Counted from the first letter of the stretch, positions 32,860 through 44,019 are shown. The stretch is 64,000 bases of DNA from Ambrosia x helenae (GCA_030844895.1 CM061231.1:32187149-32251148), one strand, 5' to 3'. Translations and numbers: made by a program. The notes: generated by a model from the sequence alone, not told the origin.

Positions 32860-35800
32860 TCAGTCAGTTTTGCCTCCAACACCACTTTGGTCATTTTTCC
32901 TAGCCTCCCCACCACTTGACCCCAAAGAATTGCTATCTACACTCCCCCAATTTTGCTCACTGAGTTGACTCGGCATCCCGCTCGGTGCGGGTCCCACAAT
33001 CCCACTGTAACCGTTTGCCGGGATACCACCCATTAACCCATGCCCATCGTTCAAGTACGCCGGATAAACTGCCAACGGCAATGGACCGCCCCTCATGCCA
33101 ACCATTGCTGGACCACCCCATGGAACCCTAGGTGGAACCGCTGCCATCCCATAACCACCAACTGGATAACCGCCACCGTAAGGATAACCACCATAGCTCG
33201 GCAACAGTCCATAACCAGGAAGAACGTCGTACATAGGAGGTCTATACGGGGCGGCCTGTTGATGACCAATGCTAAAGTTAGAATCCCTATTGCTGCTGCT
33301 GCTAGTAATGCCGCCGCCACTAACCTCTTTAGGCACTGCCCTTTTAACCTCGACGAGTTTACCACCCAACTCATGGAAGCTTTTTTGCATAACCTCTTCA
33401 ACCGAGTCCTCTGAATCAAAAGTGATGAACCCGAAACCACGTGGCCTGTGGGTCACGTTATCATGCATCACAACCACGTCGGTAATCCTGCCGAATTTTT
33501 CAAAGTAGAACTTGAAATCGTCTTCCGTTAAGTTTGCAGATAACCCGCCTACAAAAATCTTTTTAGTTTTTAAGTTATCGTTGCTGCTGTTAGTACCGTT
33601 ATTTCTGAAATTCCTGTTCTGCCCTCGATTCTGTTCTTGCTGGTTCTGATTCTGTTCACTTCTTGGTACTGCTTTTTTCACTTCAACCTGTAGAAACCAC
33701 CGTCAAATGTTTAGGTTTAGGGTTTAGGGTTTACCAATCATGAAATAATAAAGGAATAAAAAGGCGGGTTCAGTTGGCCAAGCCTACAAGTTCCACACCT
33801 AAAAAACACACACAGAATGATTTCTTCTACAAATTAACAGGTCTCCAAAAGTAAAGTAGGTGCCGAATTCGGCCCATTATTAACTTATCAACGGTCGATT
33901 AAGGTTACTTTCAAATGCCAGCCTAATCAACAGAACAGAGATTTCCACAATTTGACCGCTGACTTTGCATAACACAGTTAGCAACTCCGAAAATGTTTTC
34001 TTGATATTTTCACCAACATCATACTTGAGACAGAACAAAAAATAAACGGGCGTTTGGATATGCATCAAAACCGATTTATTGCCTTCTGAAGCAATATTAT
34101 AATAGTTCCGACTATTTCTTCTCAAAATACTTATATAAAATTTTTCTCTTACCAGAACTGATTTATCTTTTTTTTAATAAACTAGGAACTATGTTAACAC
34201 ACAGAGTGCAAAAACTTCAAAAAACCTGACTTTAAAATCAACTAATATGACACTCAAAAGTCGAGATAGTTGTAAGATTACCTATAATCACCGACATATT
34301 CACTATACGTAGGAGGCATGCAGCAATCATGGTCAATTCGATATCAAACCAAGAGTATAAAAACAATCTATTTGTATTTCAACTTCAAACTATATCAAGC
34401 AAGCTCTAGTTACCATATAATTTATTGACTTCTTCATGTAACTGAAATCTTTTTTAAACAGAAATTCCGAAAACGCCTAGATTTATTATAATAAAATTAC
34501 CAAACTATATCTACCTTTAGTTACTCAACTATGGATCCTTTATGTGGCTGTGGTAATAATCATTATCAAACCTAAGGAAGGTCCCAAAACAACCTACAGC
34601 TAACTTAATAAATAATGAATGTGATGTGACGCTCAAAAGTCAAAACTATTGTAATGTTACAAACTACACCGGTTTTAATTGCCCAAATATTCTCTTTATG
34701 TAGCAATCATCGCCAATTTGTTATCAAACCGAAAGACTAAAAAATGCGTATATTTTTTTTAACTTTAAATATAACACTCAAAAGTCAAACAATATAGTTT
34801 GGTTCTTTTTTTAAAGAACCAAACCAAACTATATTAAGCTCTAATTACCTGATTATTGAGTTTTTTATATTGTACCATGGTAACAATAGTTTCTGAACCG
34901 AAAGTCCAAACAGCACCCAGATTTAGCAATTTAACTTCAAAAAGCAACTGATATAACACTCAAAAGCATATAACACTCAAAAGCCCAACAATAGTAAAAG
35001 AAGTAAAAAATATAAATATTAAAACCTAAATTACCATATTAATTATTGACTTCTTTATGTAAAAACAACAATTTTCGAACCGTAACTTCGAAGACCGCCT
35101 AAATTTAGTTATTGAACTTCAAAAGACAATTGATATACATACCAAATAAAAGTCATACAATAGTAAAAGAACCAAAGTATATTATGCTCCAATGACCAAA
35201 GTTCTTTATGTAGTCACAATCATTTTCGAACCGAGAGTCCAAAAACCAACAAAATTTAAATCCAAATAACATTCAAAGGCCAAACAATTAAATTAAAAAC
35301 TTTCTAAACTATATATACCTTTAATAACACAATTATGAATCATTTATCCAGTATCAAAAGCAAAGTCACAAAACAGACTAAAGTTAACTTAATTCACAAA
35401 TAATATGACACTCAAAAGTCAAACTATTGTAGCAATAATCGTCAATTCGTAATCAAACAGTAAATCCAGGTATATTTATTTAACTTAAAAACAACTGTTA
35501 ATATAACACTTAAAAGTCAAACAATATTAAAAGATCATAACTAGAACTAGCTTGCTTTAGTTACCATATGATTGAGTTCTTTAGGGAAAAAGTATTAGCA
35601 ACTATTTTCAAACCAGAAGTCCAAAAACCGCTTAGTTTAGTTATTTAACGTCAAACAGCGTCAAAAACAAACAATAGTAAAAGAACCAAGCTCCGATTAC
35701 CATATAATATTATTGAGTTATATATGTAGTAACAAGCGTTTTCGAACTGAAAGTCCAAAAACTGCCTACATTTAGTTATTTAACTTCAAACAACAACAAC

Positions 35801-36524
35801 TTATATAACACTCACAAGACAAACAAATATAAAATTAACAAACCGAAAGTCTAAAATCGTGTGTATATGCTTAAACTTGTAAAGCAACTAATATAACACT
35901 CAAAATTTATTTAAACGATAGTAAAAGAAGCAAACTATATCAAACTCTAATTAACTAAAGAACTTGGGTTCTTTAGGTAGTAACAATCGTTTTCGAACCG
36001 AAAGTCCAAAAAACCACCTAAATTAGTTATTTTTTAACTTGAAAAAAACAACTAATATAGCATAGCACTCAAAGTCACCTAAATTTATATTATAAAGCCA
36101 GCTAGCAAACTATATCTATCTACCTTTTAGTTACTCAATTATTAGTTAGTGATAATCACTATCAAAGCAAGCAAGCAAAAGTCCTAAAGCTAGCTAACTT
36201 AAAATAAATAAATAGCTAAGCTAATGAATATAATATTAACACTCCAAAGTGAAACAGAGTCATTAGTCAAGTGAAAGAAAGAAAGAAAGAAAAAGAAACC
36301 GTTCTGCCAAGAATTGTATGTGTGTCAACAAGAACTTTATCAAGAGCTGAAGCATCCGAAAAGGAAACGAAAGCGAAGCCGCGAGGGGTGCCGGTGGCTC
36401 GGTCTTTAGCAATGACTGAAGCCACAACAGTTCCATAGCTTCTGAAATGGTCTCTTAACATATCTTCTGTAGTCTCCCATGAAATCCCACCCACAAACAC
36501 CTTACTATGATCACAATCATCCAT
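32860..36524 (-). CDS. Two-RRM glycine-rich RNA-binding protein, hnRNP A/B (Musashi-like) type
   Basis: Exon 1 (36300-36524) and exon 2 (32860-33687) join in phase 0 (GRT, then VEVKKAVPR) to give 350 residues. RRM1 is at about 8-82, with RNP2 VFVGGI and RNP1 RGFAFVSF. RRM2 is at about 118-195, with RNP2 IFVGGL and RNP1 RGFGFITF. A short Asn/Gln-rich linker joins them, and a Gly/Tyr/Pro-rich tail follows. Such plant hnRNP-like proteins bind pre-mRNA or mRNA in nucleus and cytoplasm through the two RRMs, while the tail mediates protein contacts. The ATG at 36524 starts a natural N-terminus (MDDCDHSKVFVGGISW). The 2.6-kb intron lies at the end of RRM1 and contains a degenerate tandem array. Both exons are clean, so the gene is probably functional. 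The exact family member cannot be named from sequence alone. Confidence 0.93.
33711..33733 (+). repeat. Interstitial telomere-like repeat (TTTAGGG)n
   Basis: Three consecutive plant-type telomere units, the first imperfect. On the gene strand this is a CCCTAAA tract just upstream of the exon 2 acceptor of the RRM gene. Telo-box motifs are known near plant genes for ribosomal and RNA-binding proteins, usually in promoters or first introns. Confidence 0.85.
34180..36150. repeat. Degenerate tandem array filling the RRM gene intron
   Basis: At least 13 copies of a block containing CACTCAAAAGTCAAACAAT-like sequence recur at roughly 100-190 bp intervals (e.g. 34250, 34630, 34775, 34974, 35150, 35408, 35505, 35664, 35809, 35897, 36065). 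They occur with companions such as AACCGAAAGTCCAAAAACC and GAGTTCTTTATGTAGTAACAATC. Units vary in length by internal indels. Confidence 0.85.
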
Positions 36525-37112
36525 TCTTTTCTTATTTATTTATATTTATACCAACAAAAAAAAACAAGAAAAGAAACTAGCAATTGGTTATTATTAATTA
36601 TATTAAGAACAACAATCCCAACAAAGATTGGGATTTTGGAGCAAATTTGAAGAAGACCCAGTTTAAAAAAAGCAAGTTTTTGAAAGGATTAAACAAAACC
36701 CTTTTAGGGCTTTTAGGAAAAAGGGAGGGGGGTTTGTCAAATGTTAGTGAAGATTGAATGCATTGTGGAATGGAAATAAAACATATTATTATTATTATTG
36801 CAACAGAAAAAAAAGGAGGGAGGGGGGGTGTTGTTGAATTTAGTAAGGGTGTGATAAAGTGAATTATATTATAGGGTTTGGAATTGAAGAAAAATGGTGT
36901 GGAGGGAGAAGAGAACTAGGATAGAACAAGAGACCTGGGTGGGGTGAGAGTGAAGATGGGGTTCATTTGACTTTGACCCTCAACTTCAACAAAGAAAGAG
37001 TGTTGTTTGGATTAGGTTTTTTGGTCAACTCTTACGAGGTATCCCTCCCACCTAAATATCTTTATTTTTCTCATTATTTTATTACTTGTCTCTAATCAAA
37101 AAATTACTCTAG
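36525..37112 (-). promoter_or_regulatory. Upstream region of the RRM gene
   Basis: The 5' leader and promoter must lie here, since the ATG is at 36524. There is an AT-rich leader, a short ATT run (about 36786) and purine-rich tracts around 36720-36960. I see no clear TATA box that I would defend. Confidence 0.4.
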
Positions 37113-38690
37113 TTTTTTTTTTCTAGGCAAACTTTATTAACCACACAAAAAACCAAGGGAAATTTTCAAGGCGGAGGAGACCCCCAAACCAACAAAGTTA
37201 CATTACATCAAAATTAAAAAAATTTCAATCCTTCTAACCCACCATACCTTTTTACATCTAGTAGAAAACCAAATAAAATCCAAGGCTTTTATATCTGAGA
37301 CTATATCAACCACATTCCGATTATCATCTTGAAAGTTGAAAGGTCTTTTCATTCCTTGTCTTCCAAATCCGCCAACACGTAAGAACAATAACACTATGTA
37401 GAGCTGTCTTCTTTGTCGCAGACCATGTCGAGCTTTCATACACCTGCATAACGTCTTTCACCGAAAAGAAGTAAAACGAGGGAAGATTAACCCATCTAGC
37501 TATGCCATTCCAAACTCCGTTAGCCACCCTACAGCTAGGGAACATATGATCCACACTTTCCTCCTGATCCTCACAAAAATTGCACAATAGACTCCCACAA
37601 TTGATATCTCGCCTTTGTAACGCCTTTTTAGTAGGAATCATATCAATTAACATTCTCCACATGAAGACATTGCATTTAATCGGGATCCATTTGCACCAAG
37701 CATAATCCGAAATAACTTGAAATGGCCGATCGCTATCCATCCATTTTCTAACCTCTAGAACTGAAAAGCCATCACACGAACCATTATCCCATAACCATAA
37801 ATCTTTAGAAGCTCCAAGTACTTGACCCGCTAATAACCTGGTACAGTCCTGCAATTGTTGAAGCTCTACTACCGAATTTGGATTCCTTCTCCAGATTCAT
37901 TCCATACTCATTCCCGTACCGCCTCCACTAATTCTATCACTGACGTTGCACCATTTACTCTCCAACCGAAATAAATCCAGGAACATAATTTTTAAAGGAG
38001 TCCTATCCACCCAAGGAACAATCCAAAAGTTAATGTCCATACCGTTGCCTATCCGACCTCGTATCATATTCATGCTGCTGTGACTTCCGACTTTTAACCG
38101 CAGCCCACTACTAATTAATTTGGTCCACGTGCTGGAATATATCGATCTATACGGATACGATTCCCACTTCCTTTGTGAACCATGAATAGCATCCACCACT
38201 CTCCTCCACAAAGCATTCCTTTCTTGACGATACCTCCATAACCATTTAACCAAGAAAGCATTATTACAGTCTCTAAGATTGCGAATACCCAACCCTCCAT
38301 GTTTAATTGGCCTAGTAACAACATCCCAACCTACCCAATGAAGTTTTTTCGAATCCAAATTACCTCCCCAAAGGAATTTTCTAATCAAACCCTCCAATAT
38401 ATTTATAACCCCAACAGGCGCCTTGAATAAAGAGAAGTAATACGATGGGAGAGATTCCAAAACAGATTTGATAAGAGTCAATCTACCTCCAATCGATAAA
38501 ACTTTCGACTTCCACCAAGATAATCTTGTCTTGGATACTTTTAGCACCGAATCCCAGTTATTAATTCGACTCATGTTTGCTCCAACCTGTATCCCAAGAT
38601 ATGTAAATGGCATAACCCCCGCCTGACACTCCATGTCCGTCGCCTTCAATCCCACCTCCTCTATATTTTTTCCCACCCCATTGTAAGACC
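37113..38690 (-). mobile_element. 5'-truncated L1-type LINE with broken reverse-transcriptase ORF
   Basis: Read on the minus strand it encodes the C-terminal part of a plant LINE ORF2: thumb-region sequence (MPFTYLGIQVGANMSR, WWKSKVLSIGGRLTLIKSVL) and then the zf-RVT domain with PIKCNVFMWRML, CNFCEDQEESVDHMF and a Trp-rich end. Its frame has an in-frame TGA at 37897-37899, probably a former Trp codon, and a 1-base insertion near 37330 that shifts the last ~45 codons. A poly(A) tail is at 37113-37122 (T on the plus strand). The catalytic palm with the YxDD box is not present. I found no clear target duplication. Confidence 0.9.
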
Positions 38691-39120
38691 CGTCCCAACT
38701 AGACAGATCTTAACTCAAAGTTAATGATAAATAGTCGGATTAAATTTACGAAAGAAGTTAAACTTTCACAAACATATGTTTGACCATTAGTGTGTCAAGC
38801 CCATGAACTGTTTACGTTTCATAAATTCTGAGTGCAAAATATTTGATACATGTTTAGAAACCCATCACAACTATTAAAGTTCTTAAAAGTTTAGCGGAAG
38901 CGTTAACAGTTTAAATTTGCATTGCGTTCGGTTCTTCGCGCGGCCATGATCCTTGCTCCACCCCCTACTATGTCTGAACCTAACATTAACCACATTAAAC
39001 ATGGTTAATCGATTTGCAATTAAACTGACGAGTTGGTTAAACGGTTTAAGATTGGCTTACATCACAAAAAAATCTACATATATTGGTAAATTCACATATA
39101 CCAATGATTTACTATATCCA

Positions 39121-39412
39121 AAGGATCTTTCATCCGGTAGCCATAGTATCCTTCATCTAGTGACCAGAGGATCCTTCAACTAGTGACTAGAGGATCTTTC
39201 ATCCGGTGAGCAGAGGATCCTTCATCTACTGACCAAAGTATCCTTCATCTAATGACCAAAGGATCTTTCATCCGGTGAGCAGATGATCCTTCATCTAGTG
39301 ACCAGAGGATCCTTCATCTGAAGACTTGAGGATCTTTCATCCGGTGAGCAGAGGATCCTTCATCTACTGACCAGATGATCCTTCATTTGATGTCTAGAGG
39401 ATCTTCGTTTAA
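39121..39412 (+). repeat. Minisatellite, 23-24 bp units (GATCCTTCATC)
   Basis: About 12 units of the form GATCCTTCATCTAGTGACCAGAG. Variants (CATCCGGTGAGCAGAG, CATCTACTGACCA) alternate in an apparent higher-order pattern of about 70 bp. Confidence 0.92.
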
Positions 39413-39840
39413 CATAACAGATTTGCATATATGATGTTTTGCATACATACAACCAATAACCAAGATTTTTCCACCTTATAATCGATCCGGTTTACTACTT
39501 ATTAGTCACGCATAACTAGTATCGCATAAGCGACCCGTTTGCTTGCATAATCAAGTGACACCTTCAACTAAGGTTTGTTCCTCGACATGCCACACATATG
39601 GTCTGAATAACCATATATATAGCTTCCACACCTTCAATTAAGGTTGTTAACATAACGGATTCGCGTTCCACCCGCCAACGGTCCAGTTGACCATTTACGG
39701 GTCAATTTCTAGCATTGTTATCATCGTGTTCGTTTCAAGGATTTCAAGGGACATTATCTAGCCCTACTAACTAAATGGGGGGTTTTATGATCCTTTAATA
39801 AACACCAATTCTAACTAATAGCACATATGCCCAACAAAAT

Positions 39841-40262
39841 GACTCGTTTGACTATTCTTGGTTAACCTCAATCCTCCAACTAAGGATGGGGTTGCCAATA
39901 CTCCTCAAATCGCCTAATCACAACAAATGACCCGTTTGACAATTCCTGGTCAACCTCAATCCTCCAACTAAGGATGAGGTTGCCAATACTCATCAAATCG
40001 CCTAATCACAACAAATGACCCGTTTGACTATTCTTGGTCAACATCAATCCTCCGTCTAAGGATGGGGTTGCAAATACTCATCAAATCGCCTAATCACAAC
40101 AAATGACCCGTTTGACTATTCTTGATCAACCTCAATCCTCCAACTAAGGATGGGGTTGCCAATACTCATCAAATCGTCTAATCACAACAAATGACCCGTT
40201 TGACTATTCTTGGTCAACCTTAATCCTCCAACTAAGGATGGGGTGGCCAGTACTCATCAAGG
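39841..40262 (+). repeat. Minisatellite, 88-bp units, almost five copies
   Basis: Unit starts (GACYCGTTTGAC) are at 39841, 39929, 40017, 40105 and 40193, exactly 88 bp apart with no indels. The copies are nearly identical. Diverged partial units follow at about 40405 and 40640. Confidence 0.95.
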
Positions 40263-41010
40263 CCATTGGTTTGTTTGTTTTACAATAACAAAACACCAAT
40301 ACAACTAGTTAACAATTTATATGGACGATTGCCCATCTAACATACAACTTAGCAATCTTAGTCGTAGGATGCCTTATTTACCAAAACTCCACGGTCATGT
40401 CAAATGACCCATTTGGATTTCTTGGTGCACCATAACCTTCAAATAAGGTCTAGCCTCACCAATACTCTCCTAATGAGCTCTTTTGTAATTGTTATCATGC
40501 ATCCGCCTTCAAATAAGGTGAGTGCAAGTCCATTTAAAACCTAGTGTAGACACAATTATATAGTCTTCTAAGCAACTGCTAAGCCTACATTAATATTGTA
40601 CAACTTACCAAGCTTAAGTCATAAAATGACTTACGCATATGACCCGTTTGACTTTCATTGCTTAATTAACTTTGCATCCACTCTGAACTGGGATGGTTGC
40701 AATTCAACACAACTTAATATAAACACAAGTGATTCAATGACTCACTATGGACATGCTCATACGCATAATTACAATTCATCTATTTTAAGTCATAAGATGA
40801 CTTACCTTAAAATGCATCCCTTTTTGTTCCATTACCATGGCATCTTGACCTCCCAGAGTTCCACTCGAAACATCTATTTGGAAAATTTCCATTAGATCAT
40901 TAGGAAAGAGTTAAATCAATCCTAAATTCATATTCTTGAGGTTCATTAACCCCTCGTATTAAAGCTTGCACCCAAGCGCACCCAATGACAATGTCTAGCC
41001 ACAATTTGGT

Positions 41011-41110
41011 CACTTAGACATTTTATTCCCCATAAAGCTCCTTCTATTACTTTATAATATTTTATTCCCCATAAAGCCCCATGGAGCCCCATAACGCCCC
41101 TTCACTACAC
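41011..41110. repeat. Short repeat block ATTTTATTCCCCATAAAGC
   Basis: This 19-bp block occurs twice, 45 bp apart, followed by three CCCCAT-type blocks. It looks like the end of a small transposon, but I cannot place the other end. Confidence 0.5.
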
Positions 41111-41254
41111 ATGCCCTTAAACCGTGGCATAATGATAAGTGTCCAAAGTACTCGGTTATTAAACTTAATAGTGCTTTTGATTTCAAAGAGACCGGTATTT
41201 AGGAGTGCAATAGGACATTTATTGCATATTTGGATGTTAATTCTTATCAAGGAC

Positions 41255-41400
41255 GTCACTGAGAATTCAGGAGCCCGGGTCGAGTCACGAAAAAAGGTGC
41301 CATTAGCCTTAAGCGTTAACAAAATAAATAAACGTAAACTATTTTTTAAACGACGGGTAAAGTAGTATCAAATCGATAAAATCAACTCTTCACAGTTTAT
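41255..41400 (+). repeat. Dispersed repeat A, copy 2
   Basis: Similar to 14340-14470 (AAATAAATAA, GTAAACTATTTTTTAA, then a related AT-rich tail). Confidence 0.6.
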
Positions 41401-41521
41401 ATTATCCAACATTTCGTTCTTGATAACTATCATTGTCAATCTGCAAAGTTTATTTTTTACTTAAGTGGGATAACGCTTCATTTTTATTGACTAATGGACT
41501 AATAGTTAAGTTACTTTAGTG

Positions 41522-41855
41522 CAGTGGCGAATATAGAATTTCCTTTGACGGGGGCACAATACGGTTTGACTAACAATAAACGATAAGTTTTATGGTTTTT
41601 TATTATCAAAATTAAATAAACTAGATATTTTTAAAATCAAAAGAAATAAGCTAACAATAATACAAGTAAAAAATTGTGGTAAAAATAAACTATTAGTTTT
41701 AAGTATTTATGCATTTACAATCGTCTTCCTCACTCAACCCTTACCCTGTAAATTTTTTGGCAGATCCGTAAATTTGCGCAGTTCGGATATGAACCATTTC
41801 CAACCCGTTCAATAAGGTTATTGTCGACCCTCCAATACATGTAAATCCGCCATTG
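41522..41855. mobile_element. MITE with CAGTGGCG/CAATGGCGG ends
   Basis: Left end CAGTGGCGAATATA and right end (reverse complement) CAATGGCGGATTTA. It is 334 bp and non-coding. No target duplication was identified. It is related to the terminus at 19816-19828. Confidence 0.5.
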
Positions 41856-42264
41856 TAACCTGCTGGATGTGTCCCACTAGAAATTAGGACCGGGCCGGGA
41901 GTCCTCCCCGCATCCCACCATGGCCGCCCCTGATTCTTATGTTGATGAACTTATACATATTTCGTTGAAATTTAAACCTTATTTTGTATTTTGTTAAACT
42001 TGATTTTAGCTGGTAATGTACGAAGTTGAACTTATTTTGAATGCGTTATTTTGAACTAGTAAATATTATTTTTAGACTATTGAATTTTGAAATCTATTTT
42101 TAATCTCTTTTCAAATTCAAGCCAACCAAGCTGGAGCTTAAATTTTCAACTCGGTTTCAAATCCGAGCCGAGCTCGAGTCCCTATGGATTGATGCATCTT
42201 CCAAGTTATGCTTCGCATATATATCTTTGGTGCCATTCATCATTGAAGAGATATACCAAGCATC

Positions 42265-42860
42265 GATTAAGTCTTGAAATGGGTTTCATGGGTTCCATTG
42301 AAATGTAACATTATGGTTTGGCGAGTGGAGATGAATAGGTTACCGACTAAAATGGAGTTGATCAAACGGAATGTAATTATTTCAGACAAGTGTGTTTGGT
42401 GTGATTACTGTGAAGAAACGGCTATGCATGTGTTCTCGGATTGTATGATTGCAAATAGTGTATGGGATCATATAGGAAGATGGTGTGATTTGGAGCCGAT
42501 ATATGCTTTTAAGATTAAAGACTTGTTGGGTGTGTACAAAAAGGTGAAAGGTAGCAAGAAGAGAGAGATCGTTCACGGGGTGATTATGGTGACTATGTGG
42601 AGTCTATGGAAAGCGAGGAACGATTCGGTGTTTAATGGAAAGACGGCTCGCATTGGTGATATTGTCGCTAGTATAAAATCCTTGTCTTTTCTTTGGGTTA
42701 GAAATAGAGCTAACTATAATAATATAGTGTGGAAGGATTGGTGGCATTCGCCATTGTATATGTTGTAATTGGTTTGTGCCTCGGTCCTTGCTTTAAGGAC
42801 CGGTTTTGGCGTTTTTTGAATGAAAGTTTCTTTTCAAAAAAAAATTGATTAAGTCTTGAA
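42265..42860 (+). mobile_element. 5'-truncated L1-type LINE with target duplication
   Basis: The frame to 42768 encodes the zf-RVT domain and C-terminus of LINE ORF2 (PLKCNIMVWR, NRLPTKMELIKRN, CDYCEETAMHVF, ending WWHSPLYML). A 3' untranslated stretch ends in poly(A) at 42836-42844. The 14-bp target site GATTAAGTCTTGAA is duplicated at 42265-42278 and 42847-42860, so the insert is 42279-42846 (568 bp). This fits target-primed reverse transcription that stopped early. The frame is open, but only the last ~160 codons of ORF2 exist. Confidence 0.93.
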
Positions 42861-43509
42861 TATGATATTTGGTCTTTATTATTTGTTTGTGATCAATACA
42901 TCCGACTTCATATTTTTCTTGTTGATCTTGTAACGAACCAGTTGGTTCTTGAGTTTTCTAATTAATATTAATATCACGTCAATCAATTTTTGGCAATGTT
43001 AGTGGTAAGATCCTTGGTCGTATATGTATATGTAACCTCCCTAATGCAGTAATGCCTTAATTACATAAACTTTTACATACCCAAATGTCCGAAACTAATA
43101 TGCATTTAAAAAAATGGATGTACAAGTTATTATATATCATAAGCGAAAATAGATCGGGTAATACATTCCTTTGTCCAAGAAAAACTATTTCTAGTTTACA
43201 TGGTCCAATCATTGATCACGAAAATTTCTACAACAAATTAGGGTAGGTCATTAATAGAGTTTTCCACCAACAATTTTGTTATTTACCGGAAGAATTTGAG
43301 TCAATTAATGGATAGGTGATTCATTGAATGATAAATCTAACGGAGATAGGCGGCGATCATTTGGACAATATATATAATTATAATTTATAACAAGTAAACT
43401 AAAGTTGAACCAACATAATAGAGATTGGATAAATCTTGGACTATTAAACTCTTTACAAAACCATTTTTTTCAATTATTTGAAGCTGATAGAACAACATCC
43501 ACTACAAGC
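42861..43509. other. Intergenic, downstream of plastocyanin
   Basis: AT-rich. The 3' untranslated region and polyadenylation signals of the plastocyanin gene should lie at its right end. No other gene is seen. Confidence 0.5.
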
Positions 43510-44019
43510 TTATGTGACAGTAACTTTGCCAACCATACCGGCACCTTGGTGTGGTGCACAGTAGAAACTGTAAGTCCCCTTTTCGGTTAATGTCACCGAG
43601 TATTCCTCTCCGCCAGCATTCAAATAATCGTCTTCACCCATCGAAATCTTCGAAGCATCAACGCCAGCAGGAATCTCATCTTCATCGAAAACAACGTTGT
43701 GTGGGAACCCACGGTTGTTCTTGAACACAATCTTCTCACCTGCTGGGACACTGAAGGTGGCTGGCTCAAATGCCAGTCCACCGTCATTGTCTCCCAGCAA
43801 GACGTCAAAAGCCAGCGCGTTGCTTGCAAGCAACGCGCTGGCTGAAACAGCGACAGCTGTAATTGCTGCGTCTTTCAGTGAAGCCTTCACTGAAAGTTTA
43901 GGGCCAGCGACTGCAGCTGCTTTGACTGATGTAGCAGCAGCAGCGTTGGCTCTAGTAGCACCGGCCTTGAGGCCGGTGAATGATGGGATTGAAACAGCAG
44001 ACGAAACTACAGTTGCCAT
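43510..44019 (-). CDS. PETE: Plastocyanin, chloroplast precursor
   Basis: A single exon encodes 169 residues. Residues 1-47 or so form a chloroplast transit peptide. Residues 50-70 form a hydrophobic thylakoid-lumen signal ending ALA, the expected processing site. The mature protein starts at Phe71 and has the standard 99 residues. Copper ligands are intact: His37 (mature numbering, in GFPHNVVF), Cys84, His87 and Met92 (in YCAPHQGAGM). It carries electrons from cytochrome b6f to photosystem I in the thylakoid lumen. Acidic-patch residues EDE and GEDDYL are present. A 34-bp perfect palindrome encodes the end of the lumen signal. The gene is complete and probably functional. The ATG at 44019 is the only sensible start. 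Confidence 0.98.
   Translation of the reverse strand: MATVVSSAVSIPSFTGLKAGATRANAAAATSVKAAAVAGPKLSVKASLKDAAITAVAVSASALLASNALAFDVLLGDNDGGLAFEPATFSVPAGEKIVFKNNRGFPHNVVFDEDEIPAGVDASKISMGEDDYLNAGGEEYSVTLTEKGTYSFYCAPHQGAGMVGKVTVT
43810..43843. repeat. 34-bp perfect palindrome within the plastocyanin coding sequence
   Basis: The left arm AGCCAGCGCGTTGCTTG (43810-43826) is followed directly by its exact reverse complement CAAGCAACGCGCTGGCT (43827-43843), with no spacer. It encodes SALLASNALA, the hydrophobic end and cleavage site of the lumen-targeting signal. Bases on either side no longer pair. Confidence 0.97.

Larger units (their letters stand above)
38691..41010. repeat. LTR-like region with two minisatellites
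   Basis: No gene. A possible element start TGTAAGACCCGTCC at 38682 abuts the LINE. The region holds many 'CCTTCAACTAAGG' blocks, a 23-24 bp minisatellite and an 88-bp minisatellite. Diverged units of the latter continue to about 40480. An unusually repetitive LTR or satellite-derived region is the likely reading. Confidence 0.45.

Noticed and set aside
33040..33508. Several open frames opposite or out of frame within the RRM exon
   Set aside because: Shadows of the RRM protein exon.
38682..38700. TGTAAGACCCGTCC as the definite start of an LTR inserted in the LINE
   Set aside because: The first bases still read as LINE coding sequence on the minus strand, and no matching second LTR or target duplication was found; kept only as a possibility.
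39121..40262. CRISPR-like array (regular repeats)
   Set aside because: Units are directly adjacent minisatellite copies without unique spacers, in plant nuclear DNA.
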